From UBA2377 sp964429385 (GTDB lineage: Bacteria > Verrucomicrobiota > Verrucomicrobiia > Opitutales > Opitutaceae), in assembly GCA_964429385.1 (NCBI GenBank), contig CAYSBR010000019.1, forward strand, positions 1-64,000: a stretch of 64,000 nucleotides of DNA, read 5' to 3'. The position numbers and the translations under genes are program-made. The first letter of the stretch is position 1, and each line of letters opens with the position of its first letter. The notes beneath the pieces are model-generated. The model was given only the letters and a program-made list of their open reading frames with translations, did not search any database and was not told where the DNA came from. Below are positions 25,247 through 34,524 of the stretch, piece after piece.

Positions 25247-27709
25247 TCACCCACCCAGGCGCACGCGCTTAGCGCCGGAGCGGCTGAGGCGGAAGGTGGC
25301 GATTTCGCCGGGCGCGACGAGGCCAAGGGCGTGACGGCGGCCGGCGAGGGTGAGTGTGGCGCGAACAGGTTGATTGGTCGGATTGTGCAGCCGGGCCTCC
25401 ATACCTTTTCCGGTCGCTGCCGGCTTGAGGGCGAGGAGTTCGACGGTGTCGGGCGCCAGCCGGGCGAGGGAGCCGGTGGCCGGGAGGGTGCCGGTGCGGT
25501 TTTCCCAGATTTGGAGGGTGAGCGGAGGCTGGCTTAACAGGTTGGCGGTTTGCTCAACCGGACCGTCGGGCGGAAGGAGCACGAGACGCTCGCGCAGTTC
25601 GCCGCGGTCGGTGGTCGGGCGCCACCATTCCTTGGACTGATCGAGGTTCGCGTCGCGGGCGTAGCGCGTGGCGCGGGCAAGAGTGACGCGCAGATTACCG
25701 TTTTCGAGGTCGTAGGCGGCCAGCACATCGCTTGCGAGGGCGAAGCCTTTTTTGCCCAGCCCGTCGCGGGCGCGCAGCCAGCGCAGGACGGGGATTTCAC
25801 CCTCGGCTGAGCGGTGGACGCGTTCCGCGGGGACTTCGCATTCGACCGAGCGCACGCCAGGCAGCACGAGTTTGATGCGCGCAGCTTCGAGGTCGGTGAA
25901 CACACGGGCGTCGATCGCGACTTCCTCAGTGCCGGCCGTGAGGCGGAAAGTGAGGTCAACGTGCGCCTTGGGCGCGGTCAGCCGCACCACAAGTGTGGCG
26001 CGGAGCGGCCCCGCTTCGGTGACGGCGACGCGGGCGATTTTCCAGCGGCCGATTTCCTTGGTGAGGCGGACGCCGGGAAGGTTTTCATCCATCGAGCCCC
26101 ACGAGCCCCAGTGGTCGGCGACAGTCACAAGTTGCAGCCCGCGCGGGCCGAAGAGTTTTTTGCCGCGATGGATGATCTGAATCCCGCGGTCGCCGGGCTG
26201 GGCGGTGATGCGATAAAAATCATTGCGGATGGTGCGATCGCGGCCGGTGGCCTGGGCGGGCAGCGCCGGCACGGCGGGCTTTTCGACCCAGCCGAGGGTG
26301 ACGACATTCCATCCGGCGGCGGGCAGCGTCACAGGCACGACCACGCGCTTGCGCCAGGCAAGATCCTCGAAGGACTCGTGTTCGGTGGCGATGATTTGGT
26401 GCGCAGCCGGCTGGCCGTTGAGCCGCACTTCGAGGGGCAGCTCCGCCGGGCGGTCCTTGTAAGCCCCGATGGGCCGGTGATCCAGGCAGGCCTCGAGTTC
26501 GACGCAGGTCTGCACCGGCTGCAGGTGGGGATTCCAGAGCAGGAGCGGCACGGCCTTGGGGTGATCGGCGGCGACCTTGGGCAGGGTGACACGGACGCGG
26601 CCGGCCAGATGATTGAGTGTCCGAAACGCGGCCTCGCGCGCGGCGTGGCGCACGCCGCCGATCTCGTCGCCTTGCTCATCGAAGGCGCGTTCGATACTCG
26701 AGCCCGGCAGAATGTCGTGGAAGGAATTGAACAGCACCGATTCCCAGGCGCCGGTGAGATCCATGGCGGGGGCGAGGCCGGCGTGTGTCAGCAGGGTGGT
26801 GGTGCGCTCGGTCCGCAGCAGTTCGTGCTCGGCGCGCCGGTAGGCGTGCTTGAAGCGGGCGACGGCGGCGTAGCAGCCGCGCATGCAGAAGTTCAGCTCG
26901 CCGCGGATTTCCTGCAGTCGCGGCGCGCCGGGGGCGGCGAGTTCGCGCCGGAGGGCGGCGAAGAAGGAGTGCAGGCCGGCGAAACGCACCTCGAATTGCG
27001 GGTGGGCTTTTGCCCAGGCGCGGATGTCGTCAATGAGACGTTGGCTGGGCCCGCCGCCGTGGTTGCCGAGGCCGATAAACATCGCGATGTTGCGCAGCGG
27101 GGATTTCTTCACCCACGGCACGAGCTGGTCGAAACGGCGCGGGATCTCGTCGCGCTCGCAGCCATACCAGCCGAAGGGCGGACGGTAGGAGAGGATGCGC
27201 GCGCCGCCGCGGCCGCGCCACCAGAAGGCCGGATGCCGCAGGGACAGGACTTCCTCGGGCGGACGGGTGAAGGCAAAATTTTCCACGCCGCCGGCGGCAA
27301 GCACCTCGGGCAGGCCGGCGGTGTGACCGAAGGAATCCGCCTGCCAGGCGCACTTCACCTTCACATCGAGTTTTTCCCGGAAATAGCGCAGGCCAACGTC
27401 GTAGTGCCGGCAGAGCGTTTCGCTCTCCAGCAGGTTGGTGTCGGGCTGGATCCAGGTGCCGCCGACGGCATCCCAGCGACCGGTGCGGATTTTTTCCAGA
27501 ATGCGGGCGAAGGTCGCGGGATCGGTGCGACGGATGTGCTCGTAGATGGCGGCCTCGCCGCGAATGAAGGTGAGGTCGGGATTCGCCTCCATGAGGTCGA
27601 GGATGGTGCGGCAGGTGCCGACACTCTCGTTAAGGCCCTCGCGATAATCCCAGAGCCAGACGGGATCGAGGTGAGCGTTGGGGATGACGTGAACGACGAA
27701 TTTTTGCAT
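25247..27709 (-). CDS. GH38 alpha-mannosidase
   Basis: The 820-residue protein shows the GH38 fold: zinc ligands His13 and Asp15 in NAHLDPVWLW, nucleophile Asp125 in WQADSFGHT, the DTNLLESETLCRH segment and the late zinc His in FNSFHDILPGSS. The C-terminal half is the usual run of beta-sandwich domains (for example TAGTEEVAIDARVF). No signal peptide is present, so it acts in the cytoplasm on imported alpha-mannosides. GH38 enzymes trim alpha-linked mannose from N-glycan or similar structures. It is on the opposite strand to NagB, NagA and GH130 but within 8 kb of them, which supports shared use. About 110 bases upstream are free for a promoter. Confidence 0.92.
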   Translation of the reverse strand: MQKFVVHVIPNAHLDPVWLWDYREGLNESVGTCRTILDLMEANPDLTFIRGEAAIYEHIRRTDPATFARILEKIRTGRWDAVGGTWIQPDTNLLESETLCRHYDVGLRYFREKLDVKVKCAWQADSFGHTAGLPEVLAAGGVENFAFTRPPEEVLSLRHPAFWWRGRGGARILSYRPPFGWYGCERDEIPRRFDQLVPWVKKSPLRNIAMFIGLGNHGGGPSQRLIDDIRAWAKAHPQFEVRFAGLHSFFAALRRELAAPGAPRLQEIRGELNFCMRGCYAAVARFKHAYRRAEHELLRTERTTTLLTHAGLAPAMDLTGAWESVLFNSFHDILPGSSIERAFDEQGDEIGGVRHAAREAAFRTLNHLAGRVRVTLPKVAADHPKAVPLLLWNPHLQPVQTCVELEACLDHRPIGAYKDRPAELPLEVRLNGQPAAHQIIATEHESFEDLAWRKRVVVPVTLPAAGWNVVTLGWVEKPAVPALPAQATGRDRTIRNDFYRITAQPGDRGIQIIHRGKKLFGPRGLQLVTVADHWGSWGSMDENLPGVRLTKEIGRWKIARVAVTEAGPLRATLVVRLTAPKAHVDLTFRLTAGTEEVAIDARVFTDLEAARIKLVLPGVRSVECEVPAERVHRSAEGEIPVLRWLRARDGLGKKGFALASDVLAAYDLENGNLRVTLARATRYARDANLDQSKEWWRPTTDRGELRERLVLLPPDGPVEQTANLLSQPPLTLQIWENRTGTLPATGSLARLAPDTVELLALKPAATGKGMEARLHNPTNQPVRATLTLAGRRHALGLVAPGEIATFRLSRSGAKRVRLGG

Positions 27710-27823
27710 GGGGCGAGAGTGGGTGTTTCAGACTTTTCCGCAGATTTTGCGGGTGAATGCGGATAAACTGACAGGCCGGTTGAATCCGCGCTTATCAATT
27801 TAATCGGCGGAGCGGATGGGCCA

Positions 27824-28729
27824 TCACTGCGGCGCGGCGACGAGGCGCTCGGCGTTTTGCCAGTAGATTTTTTCTACGACTGCGGCGCTGAGCGGCAGGG
27901 TTTGGAGAAATTCGTGCAGCTCGGTGCCGTAGTAATCGCGGCCGAAAAGCAGTCGATCAGCGTAACGCGTGATGAACTGCGTGGCGTGCGCCGGGTCGCG
28001 CGAGAGCGCCTGGCGACCGGAACCGGCGGACATATCCGCGTAAAGATTGGGGTAGCGGTCAAACAATGGCTGCAGCCGTCCGCCGGGCGTGACCTGGCCG
28101 GTGGGGTAGGGATCAGGATGGGCGTCGGCATCGCCGCTGATTTCGCGCCAGAAGCCGGGCGCATGGCCGATGAAGGTCGTCTCCGGGCAGGCTTGCAGGG
28201 CGCGTTCCAGCGCGGCGACGGTGCCGCCATACCAGAGTGGTTGGAAGACCGGCACCCCGGTTTTCGCATCGGGCAGCCATGGCACGTCGAGATGAAGGAC
28301 GACGGGTAGCTTCAACTGCCCCGCCTTGTGAAAAATGGCGAGGCAGCGGGGATCGTCGAAGGGCACGCGGAACTTCCATTCACCGCACACCCGTATGCCG
28401 TGCATGTGATACGCGGCTTCGAGAATGCCGGGGGCGTTGGCCCAGAGTGGATGCGGACAAAAACCGACGATGAAGCGCGAGGGATATTGCTTTTTCGTGT
28501 CGAGCAGATCGGAGAGCGGAATGCCGGGATGCGAGCCGTCGGGCGCGAAGTGAGCCGGGTTGTAAACGTGATTGTATTCCGGCGCCTGCTCGTCGCGACT
28601 GAGCTGCCACGACAGCAGCCACGCGTAGGCGATGCCGTGCGCATCCATGTCGGCGATGAGGCCGTGCTCGTCGCGCTGGTGCCAGCGGACGTGTTGGTGG
28701 GAATCAACGAAGCGCGTGGGGGAGGGCAT
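27824..28729 (-). CDS. Amidohydrolase_2-family metal-dependent hydrolase
   Basis: The ATG at 28729 gives 301 residues; the ATG at 28765 adds an unrelated Arg-rich leader. The TIM-barrel amidohydrolase motifs are FVDSHQHVRW (metal-binding HxH), a central VVLHLDVPW, FIGHAPGFWREI and the late Asp in LLFGRDYYGTEL. Members act as hydrolases or decarboxylases on lactones, sugar-like rings or aromatic acids. Nothing in the sequence fixes the substrate, although amidohydrolase_2 proteins often act on sugar lactones in such loci. It precedes the GH38 gene on the same strand with a 114-base gap. Confidence 0.82.
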   Translation of the reverse strand: MPSPTRFVDSHQHVRWHQRDEHGLIADMDAHGIAYAWLLSWQLSRDEQAPEYNHVYNPAHFAPDGSHPGIPLSDLLDTKKQYPSRFIVGFCPHPLWANAPGILEAAYHMHGIRVCGEWKFRVPFDDPRCLAIFHKAGQLKLPVVLHLDVPWLPDAKTGVPVFQPLWYGGTVAALERALQACPETTFIGHAPGFWREISGDADAHPDPYPTGQVTPGGRLQPLFDRYPNLYADMSAGSGRQALSRDPAHATQFITRYADRLLFGRDYYGTELHEFLQTLPLSAAVVEKIYWQNAERLVAAPQ

Positions 28730-28780
28730 CGGGGGCGAGCCTGCCCGCCACCGGGCCGGGCGCAAAACGAAAAGCAGCGG

Positions 28781-29977
28781 TCAGTTTTCCAGTGCCTGAT
28801 AGGTCAACACTTTGAAGCGCTTGAGCGTGGTCTGCGTTTGGGGGAAGCGGGCGGCAAACCAGAGGCCGGCCAGATTGTTTTGGCGGTCGATCCAGTAGTG
28901 GGTGCCATCTACGCCGGCCCCATTGAACTCGCCCCGCACACTCAGGTCGCCATAGGCGGCTGGGTCGATCAGTACATAACCACCCAGTCCCATGCCGAAT
29001 CCTCTGCGGCCATTGGGGCCGTTGGGTCCCATCACGTCTGCTGGCACCTGGTTCTGAAACATGTAATCGACGGTTGCCGGGCTGAGCAGCCGCACGGCTC
29101 CGAGCTTGCCGCCGTTTAACAGCATTTGTGCGAAGCGCTGAAAGTCGCCAATTGTGGAGAAAAGCCCACCGCCTCCGCTCAGATAAACCGGGGTTTTATC
29201 GGGCACGCTTTTCCGCTCCAATGGCGCGACGGTGCCCTGTTCGTTGAGCCGGTAGCTCCTGGCCAGCCGCGGTGTCTTGTCCGGGGCGACATGGAAAGCG
29301 GTGTCATGCATGGCGAGTGGCTGGAAGATGCGCTCTTGCAGGAAGACGTCGAAAGATTGGCCTGACCAGACTTCCACCAATCGCGCCAGCACTTCATACG
29401 AAAGGCCGTAGCGCCAGGCTTCGCCGGGTTGATGGGAAAGCGGAGTCGCCGCGATTTGGTTTACCCAGCTTTCGAGCGTGAGTTCCGCATGCATGTTTGC
29501 GGGCGGGTAACTCTTGAAGTTAAACAGCCCCGAGGTGTGCGTGAGTAATTGCTGGATGGTGATGGGGCGGGTGGCCGCCACCGTCGGCCCGGCGGGCTCA
29601 TCCTCATGGACGAGCACTTGGTTGTTGGCGAAGGCGGGCAGGTATTTGGCCACCGGTTCCTCCAGCAAAAACCGGCCTTCCTCATAGAGGATCATCACCG
29701 CAACGGCGGTCACAGGCTTGGTCATGGAGGCAATCCAGAAAAGGGTGTCCGGGCTCATGGGCCGGCGGGCTTCCAAATCCTGATAACCAAATGAAGTCGT
29801 GAGGGCGGTATCATCGGCTCGGGTGATGGCGATGTTGACGCCGGCATATTCTTGGCGGTCGACCGCGGACTGGATCACCTGCTGCAGCCGTTCGAGTCGC
29901 GCCGGAGAGAACTGTGGCTGGGCGGGGGCGGATGAAAAGACGCCCGCCGCAATGATCAGGATCAGAGGTCGCAACAT
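28781..29977 (-). CDS. Exported class C beta-lactamase-like serine hydrolase
   Basis: Starting at the ATG at 29977 gives 398 residues with a signal peptide (MLRPLILIIAAGVFSSAPAQ). The catalytic SxxK is in IASMTKPVTAV, and the second motif region reads WRYGLSYEVLARL, in place of the classic YxN. The family (penicillin-binding-protein-like esterases, EstB type, DUF-free serine hydrolases) includes esterases and peptidases, and true beta-lactamase activity is not implied. It lies between the amidohydrolase and the divergent NagB gene. The long leader to 30136 is not signal-like and was excluded. Confidence 0.82.
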   Translation of the reverse strand: MLRPLILIIAAGVFSSAPAQPQFSPARLERLQQVIQSAVDRQEYAGVNIAITRADDTALTTSFGYQDLEARRPMSPDTLFWIASMTKPVTAVAVMILYEEGRFLLEEPVAKYLPAFANNQVLVHEDEPAGPTVAATRPITIQQLLTHTSGLFNFKSYPPANMHAELTLESWVNQIAATPLSHQPGEAWRYGLSYEVLARLVEVWSGQSFDVFLQERIFQPLAMHDTAFHVAPDKTPRLARSYRLNEQGTVAPLERKSVPDKTPVYLSGGGGLFSTIGDFQRFAQMLLNGGKLGAVRLLSPATVDYMFQNQVPADVMGPNGPNGRRGFGMGLGGYVLIDPAAYGDLSVRGEFNGAGVDGTHYWIDRQNNLAGLWFAARFPQTQTTLKRFKVLTYQALEN

Positions 29978-30231
29978 GGGTAACACGGTGGAGCATCGTT
30001 TCGATGAAGACTGGGGCAAAGACAACTCCGATCCTTGTCGAGGATCGTATCCTGACGGGCAATTTGCGAGGTGAGCTGTGCGCTCCGCGCGCGGCGTTTG
30101 CGTAGGTAAACGGTACCACTGTCGTGCACGGAGCACGGTCGCCTGCCCGCCTGTTTCAAGCGCCTCAATCGGTCAGCCGGACGCTTTTCCATTGTCACGC
30201 CCGGGCTTTGTCCGATGGATGGAGCCTCGTC

Positions 30232-31011
30232 ATGAGTTCCTCTTCCGTGAGATCCTTTCAAGTCGAGCAGTTGCCGGTGCGGGCCCATGCCACGCTGGCC
30301 GGGATGGCGGAGGCGGCGGCCGATGATGCGGCCGCGGTGTTGCGCGAGGCCATTGCCCGGAGCGGTCGCGCCCGGGCCATCATCGCCACCGGGAATTCGC
30401 AGGATCTTTTTCTCGAAAATCTGACCCGTCGTCCCGGCATTGACTGGGCCAAGGTCACGCTCTTCCACATGGACGAGTATCTCGGCATGCCGATGACGCA
30501 TCCCGCCTCATTCCGGAAATATCTCAAGGAGCGCTTATTTGACCGCGTGAATCCAGGGGAGGCGCAATACCTTGAGGGTGACGCCTTGGAGCCGCTGAAG
30601 GCCATCCGGGCCTACGCCGCCGCACTGGCCGCCGCACCGGTGGATCTTTGCTGTCTCGGTATCGGCGAGAATGGCCATCTTGCTTTCAATGATCCCCCGG
30701 TGGCGGATTTTGCCGATCCGGAGCCGATCAAGCTCGTGAAGCTCGACGAGAAATGCCGGTTGCAGCAGGTGGGCGAGGGGCATTTCCCGAACTTCGATGC
30801 CGTGCCGGCCTACGCCATCACTCTCACGATCCCGACGCTTTGCCGGGTGGGTCGCATGATCGCGGTCGTGCCGGAGAAGCGGAAGGCGCAGGCGGTGAAG
30901 GATGCCTTGGAAGGCCCGATTGCGACGGCCTGCCCCGGCAGTTTCCTGCGCCGGCAGCCGCACGCGGTGCTCTATCTTGACGGCGACTCGTCCTCCTTGC
31001 TGACGGTCTGA
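30232..31011 (+). CDS. nagB: Glucosamine-6-phosphate deaminase family protein
   Basis: From the ATG at 30232 the protein has 259 residues, close to E. coli NagB (266). Conserved segments are ATGNSQDLF near the start, FHMDEYLGM (phosphate and active-site acid), and GIGENGHLAFNDPP with the catalytic Asp/His region. It converts glucosamine-6-phosphate to fructose-6-phosphate and ammonia in the cytoplasm. The nagA-like gene follows after 18 bases and provides its substrate, so the two form an operon for amino sugars. A 6-phosphogluconolactonase relative is the main alternative, but the DEYLG motif favours the deaminase. Confidence 0.88.
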   Translation: MSSSSVRSFQVEQLPVRAHATLAGMAEAAADDAAAVLREAIARSGRARAIIATGNSQDLFLENLTRRPGIDWAKVTLFHMDEYLGMPMTHPASFRKYLKERLFDRVNPGEAQYLEGDALEPLKAIRAYAAALAAAPVDLCCLGIGENGHLAFNDPPVADFADPEPIKLVKLDEKCRLQQVGEGHFPNFDAVPAYAITLTIPTLCRVGRMIAVVPEKRKAQAVKDALEGPIATACPGSFLRRQPHAVLYLDGDSSSLLTV

Positions 31012-31029
31012 CGTCGCCCCGGCATCGTC

Positions 31030-32184
31030 ATGAGCTTCATTGTGCGCGATGTCGTTGATCCCCGCACCGGACGTGCTGTCCGGCTGACGGTGGGTGAGGA
31101 AAAAATCCGGGCACTGGAACCTCTGTCGGGCATGGCGCCTGCCGGTCTGCCGCGGTTGCTGCCGCCGTTGGTGGATATTCAGGTAAACGGCTACGCCGGC
31201 GTGGATTTTCAGCGCGACGATTGCACGCTGGCGGAATTGGAGCGCGCCGCGACCGGATTGGTCGAGGCGGCCTGCGGCCGGTTTTTCCTCACCCTGATCA
31301 CCACTCGTTGGGAGCGGATGCTGGCCAGGGTGCGGCATTATCAGGCGCTGCGGGCGTCATCGCCGCGGCTGCGCCGCCGCATTGCCGGCTGGCATTTGGA
31401 AGGTCCGTTCATGAGTCCCAAGCCGGGGTTTCATGGCGCGCATCCGCCCGACTGCATGGAGCCGCCTTCGGCGGAGAAGTTACACGCGCTGAAGGCGCTG
31501 GTCGGGGCCGACCCGGTGCTGCTCACGATGGCTCCGGAATGGCCGGAAGCGCCGGCGGCGATCCGTGTGGCGCGTGAACTGGGTTTCCGGGTCTGGCTGG
31601 GACACACCGATGCGACCGCGGAGCAGATTGCGGCGGCAGTCGAAGCCGGTGCGGAAGGATTCACGCACCTCGGCAACGGCTGCCCCGGGGAGCTGCATCG
31701 TCACGACAACATCATTTTCCGCGTGCTGGACGAACCGCGGTTGCGCGCGAGCCTCATCCCGGATCGCATCCATGTGTCGCCAGTCTTGTTTCGACTGATG
31801 CATCAAGTGTTGGGGCCATCGCGGATTTGCTATACCACCGACGCCATGTCTGCGGCCGGTGCGGGTCCCGGCAGCTATGCGCTGGCGGGCCTTCAGGTGG
31901 AGGTGGGGGCCGACGGCGTGGTGCGCCAGCCGGGCAAGTCAAACTACGCGGGTTCGAGTCTCGCGCCGTTGGAAGGCGTGCGGCGCGCCGCCGCGATGCT
32001 GCGTGAGCGGCCGGAACGTGTGTGGGATTATTTTTCAGCGGCGCCGGCCGACTTCATGGGCCTGCCTCCGGCGCTGACGGCGGGTGCCCCGGCGGACTAC
32101 TGCCTGCTGCACGAGGCGGCCGCGGGCACGCGGATCGAGATTCACTTCGCGGGCGAACCGGTGCGCGAAGTCGTGTGGAGCTAA
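31030..32184 (+). CDS. nagA: N-acetylglucosamine-6-phosphate deacetylase
   Basis: The 384-residue protein has the NagA signature in order: LLPPLVDIQVNGYAGVDFQR, the metal-binding Glu in GWHLEGPFMSP, HxxA-type GHTDATAEQI, THLGNGCPGE and the catalytic Asp in YTTDAMSAAG, with a final NYAGSSLAPLEG. It removes acetate from GlcNAc-6-phosphate for NagB. The length fits the family (about 380). It lies 18 bases after nagB and 105 bases before the esterase gene. Its HxN rather than HxH at the first metal site (VDIQVNGYAG) matches many NagA proteins that use a single metal ion. Confidence 0.93.
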   Translation: MSFIVRDVVDPRTGRAVRLTVGEEKIRALEPLSGMAPAGLPRLLPPLVDIQVNGYAGVDFQRDDCTLAELERAATGLVEAACGRFFLTLITTRWERMLARVRHYQALRASSPRLRRRIAGWHLEGPFMSPKPGFHGAHPPDCMEPPSAEKLHALKALVGADPVLLTMAPEWPEAPAAIRVARELGFRVWLGHTDATAEQIAAAVEAGAEGFTHLGNGCPGELHRHDNIIFRVLDEPRLRASLIPDRIHVSPVLFRLMHQVLGPSRICYTTDAMSAAGAGPGSYALAGLQVEVGADGVVRQPGKSNYAGSSLAPLEGVRRAAAMLRERPERVWDYFSAAPADFMGLPPALTAGAPADYCLLHEAAAGTRIEIHFAGEPVREVVWS

Positions 32185-32189
32185 CTTTA

Positions 32190-32237
32190 GCCACAGATTG
32201 CCACAGATGAACTTTCCCCATCCGTGCGCATCTGTGC
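32190..32237. repeat. Dispersed CACAGAT-type repeat, inverted pair
   Basis: GCCACAGATTGCCACAGATG (32190-32209) is followed by a reversed relative at 32219-32237 (reverse complement GCACAGATGCGCACGGATG). The copy at 48296-48328 has the same wording, and related CCACGAAT forms occur at 40249 and 61096. Confidence 0.5.
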
Positions 32238-32289
32238 AATCAGCGGTCAGTTCCGTTTGGATTGTGGGGAGCGTTCACCCCATCACCCT

Positions 32290-33426
32290 ATGAAAACCAT
32301 GCTCGGCCACTATGGCTCCTGGGCGGCGTCGCTGCTTCCGGAGCGGCCCGGTCCGCTTTCGTTGCAACAGTGTCCCTCGGGGGAGTTTGAGGCCCGCCGC
32401 GCCGCGGCGAAGGCGCGCGTGCTGGAGTGCATGGCCCCGCCGCCGGTGGCCACGCCTCCGCTGCCGGAGGTGCAATGGCGCCGCGAGCATGACGGACTCA
32501 TCATCGAGGCGGTGACCTGGCGGCTGCCTTATGGCGAGCCGGTGGAGGCCTGGGTGCTGAAGCCTGCGGGCGCGACCGGCCGGTTGCCGGGTATCGTGGC
32601 GCTGCACGACCACGGCGGATTCAAATATTTCGGCAAGGAGAAGATCGCGCAGGCCGGTCCCGAGGTGCCGCCATTGGTGCAGTCGCACCGCGCCGACGCC
32701 TATTCCGGACTGGCGTGGGCCAACGAGCTCGCCCGTCGCGGCTATGTCGTGCAGGTGCACGATGCCTACGCCTTCGGCAGCCGGAGAGTCCATCCGGCGG
32801 ACGTGCCGCCGGTGCTGGCGAGCCCTGTGCAAAACGACGCCGACACCACCAAGGACGGTATGAATGCCTATAACGACTGGGCGGTGCAGCACGAGCACCT
32901 CATGGCCAAATCGCTCCTCAGCGCGGGTACGACCTGGCCGGGAGTTTTCTGGTCGGAGGACCGGGTGGCGCTGGACCTGCTCTGTGCCCGGCCCGATGTG
33001 GACCCGGAGCGCATCGGTGTGGGCGGGCTTTCCTGTGGCGGGCTGCGCACCGTGTTTCTTTCCGGACTCGATCCGCGCGTTAAATGCGCCGTGTGTGCGG
33101 GTATGATGACGACGTGGCGCGATTATCTGCTCCACCGAAGCTTCATCCATTCCTGGATGTGCTACGTGCCGTTGCTGCCGCGCGACCTCGATTATCCCGA
33201 GATTCTCGGCCTGCGCGCGCCGCTGCCCGCGCTGGTGCAGAACACGCGGGATGATCCGCTGTTCACCGTCCCGGAGATGGAGCGGGCCATAACCCAGCTT
33301 GAAGCCGTCTATGGTGCGAGCGGCGCGCCCGATCATTTTCGGGCCTCGTGGTATGACGGCCACCACCAGTTCAGCCGCCCGATGCAGGCCGAGGCGTTTG
33401 ACTGGTTTGACCGCTGGCTGCGCTGA
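32290..33426 (+). CDS. Alpha/beta hydrolase, acetyl xylan esterase-like
   Basis: The ATG at 32290 gives 378 residues. The alpha/beta fold is shown by GIVALHDHGGFKYFG (oxyanion region), the nucleophile elbow GVGGLSCGGLRTV with Ser as GxSxG, the acid region LVQNTRDDPLF and the catalytic His in YDGHHQFSRP. It resembles the acetyl xylan esterase/dienelactone hydrolase-like proteins common in polysaccharide loci, which deacetylate sugars. There is no signal peptide, so it would act on imported oligosaccharides. It precedes the GH130 gene by 96 bases on the same strand. Confidence 0.8.
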   Translation: MKTMLGHYGSWAASLLPERPGPLSLQQCPSGEFEARRAAAKARVLECMAPPPVATPPLPEVQWRREHDGLIIEAVTWRLPYGEPVEAWVLKPAGATGRLPGIVALHDHGGFKYFGKEKIAQAGPEVPPLVQSHRADAYSGLAWANELARRGYVVQVHDAYAFGSRRVHPADVPPVLASPVQNDADTTKDGMNAYNDWAVQHEHLMAKSLLSAGTTWPGVFWSEDRVALDLLCARPDVDPERIGVGGLSCGGLRTVFLSGLDPRVKCAVCAGMMTTWRDYLLHRSFIHSWMCYVPLLPRDLDYPEILGLRAPLPALVQNTRDDPLFTVPEMERAITQLEAVYGASGAPDHFRASWYDGHHQFSRPMQAEAFDWFDRWLR

Positions 33427-33522
33427 CGGCGGAGTGGTGACGGATGACAGCGTTTGCGTGCTGATTGGCTTGTGGTGGGTGAGGGGAACCGCCTGAACTT
33501 CCCGGTTGCGCAAAACACCACC

Positions 33523-34524
33523 ATGCTGACGCGTCATTCCGCCAATCCGATTCTGAGCCATACCGATTGTCCCTTCCCGGCAACCACGGTTTTCAACGCG
33601 GGTGTGGCCCGTTATGCGGGGCGCTATGTGATGCTCTTCCGTAACGATTACGGGCGCTGGGGGGACGCGAAGTTCGATGGCACCAACCTGGGTCTCGCCA
33701 CCAGCCCTGATGGAATCAAATGGACGGTGCATCCCCGCCCGGTGCTGGATGAGGAGCGTGCCCGGGCCGGATTGAGTCATTTGTATCCCGGGCATTTTGG
33801 TCCAGAGTTCATCCGCCGGATCTACGATCCGCGCATCTCCATTGTGGACGGTCGTGCGCTGCTCTGTTTCGCCGCCGACACCGCCCACGGCATCAGCGGG
33901 GTGATTGCGGAGACGGATGATTTTGAGAGTTACCGTTTTCTCAGCATGTCGGCGCCCGACAATCGCAACATGGTGCTCTTTCCGGAGCGGATCGGAGGCG
34001 AGTTCGTGCGATTGGAGCGTCCCTTCCCCGTTTATATGCGGGAGGACCCGGAGGCTTTTCCCATCTGGGTCAGTCATTCGCCGGACTTGCACTACTGGGG
34101 CCGGCATCAGCCGGTGCTGGGCGTGGATGATGTGCCCTATGCCAACAGCAAGATCGGCCCGGCGGCGCCGCCGGTGCGCACGCATGCCGGCTGGCTGACG
34201 CCGATCCATGCGGTACGCAAGGATGAGTCCCGCCGCCTGCATGGCTGGGAAGCCCGCGGCTGGTTCAAGACCTACTATGCCGGACTGGCGTTGCTGGATC
34301 TTGAGAATCCCGCGCGGGTCATCGGCCTGATGCGGACTCCGTTGCTCGCGCCCGAGGCGGATTACGAACACGAGGGGTTCCGGGGGAGCGTGATTTTTCC
34401 CTGCGGAATGATCCATGATGAATCATCCGGCGAAGTACGACTTTACTACGGCGCGGCGGATACGGCCATCGCGCTGGCCAGCGGCCACGTGGATGATCTC
34501 ATTGCGGCCTGCGCACCGTTGTGA
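33523..34524 (+). CDS. GH130 beta-mannoside phosphorylase/hydrolase
   Basis: From the ATG at 33523 the protein has 333 residues with the five-blade beta-propeller of GH130. Characteristic parts are NAGVARYAGRYVMLFRND, LGLATSPDGIKW, IYDPRISIVDGRALL with the proton-donor Asp, and SKIGPAAPPVRTHAGWL. GH130 enzymes phosphorolyse beta-1,4-mannosyl linkages to mannose-1-phosphate, using mannobiose-like sugars or Man-beta-1,4-GlcNAc. The nearby NagA/NagB and GH38 suggest the latter substrate, but the mannan locus also fits the former. No signal peptide. A hairpin follows the stop (34530-34551). Confidence 0.88.
   Translation: MLTRHSANPILSHTDCPFPATTVFNAGVARYAGRYVMLFRNDYGRWGDAKFDGTNLGLATSPDGIKWTVHPRPVLDEERARAGLSHLYPGHFGPEFIRRIYDPRISIVDGRALLCFAADTAHGISGVIAETDDFESYRFLSMSAPDNRNMVLFPERIGGEFVRLERPFPVYMREDPEAFPIWVSHSPDLHYWGRHQPVLGVDDVPYANSKIGPAAPPVRTHAGWLTPIHAVRKDESRRLHGWEARGWFKTYYAGLALLDLENPARVIGLMRTPLLAPEADYEHEGFRGSVIFPCGMIHDESSGEVRLYYGAADTAIALASGHVDDLIAACAPL

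Noticed and set aside
25814..27766. Plus-strand open frame opposite the GH38 gene
   Set aside because: Gly/Ala/Glu-rich shadow without motifs.
32275..34416. Minus-strand open frame across the esterase and GH130 genes
   Set aside because: It spans two genes on the other strand and has no domain.
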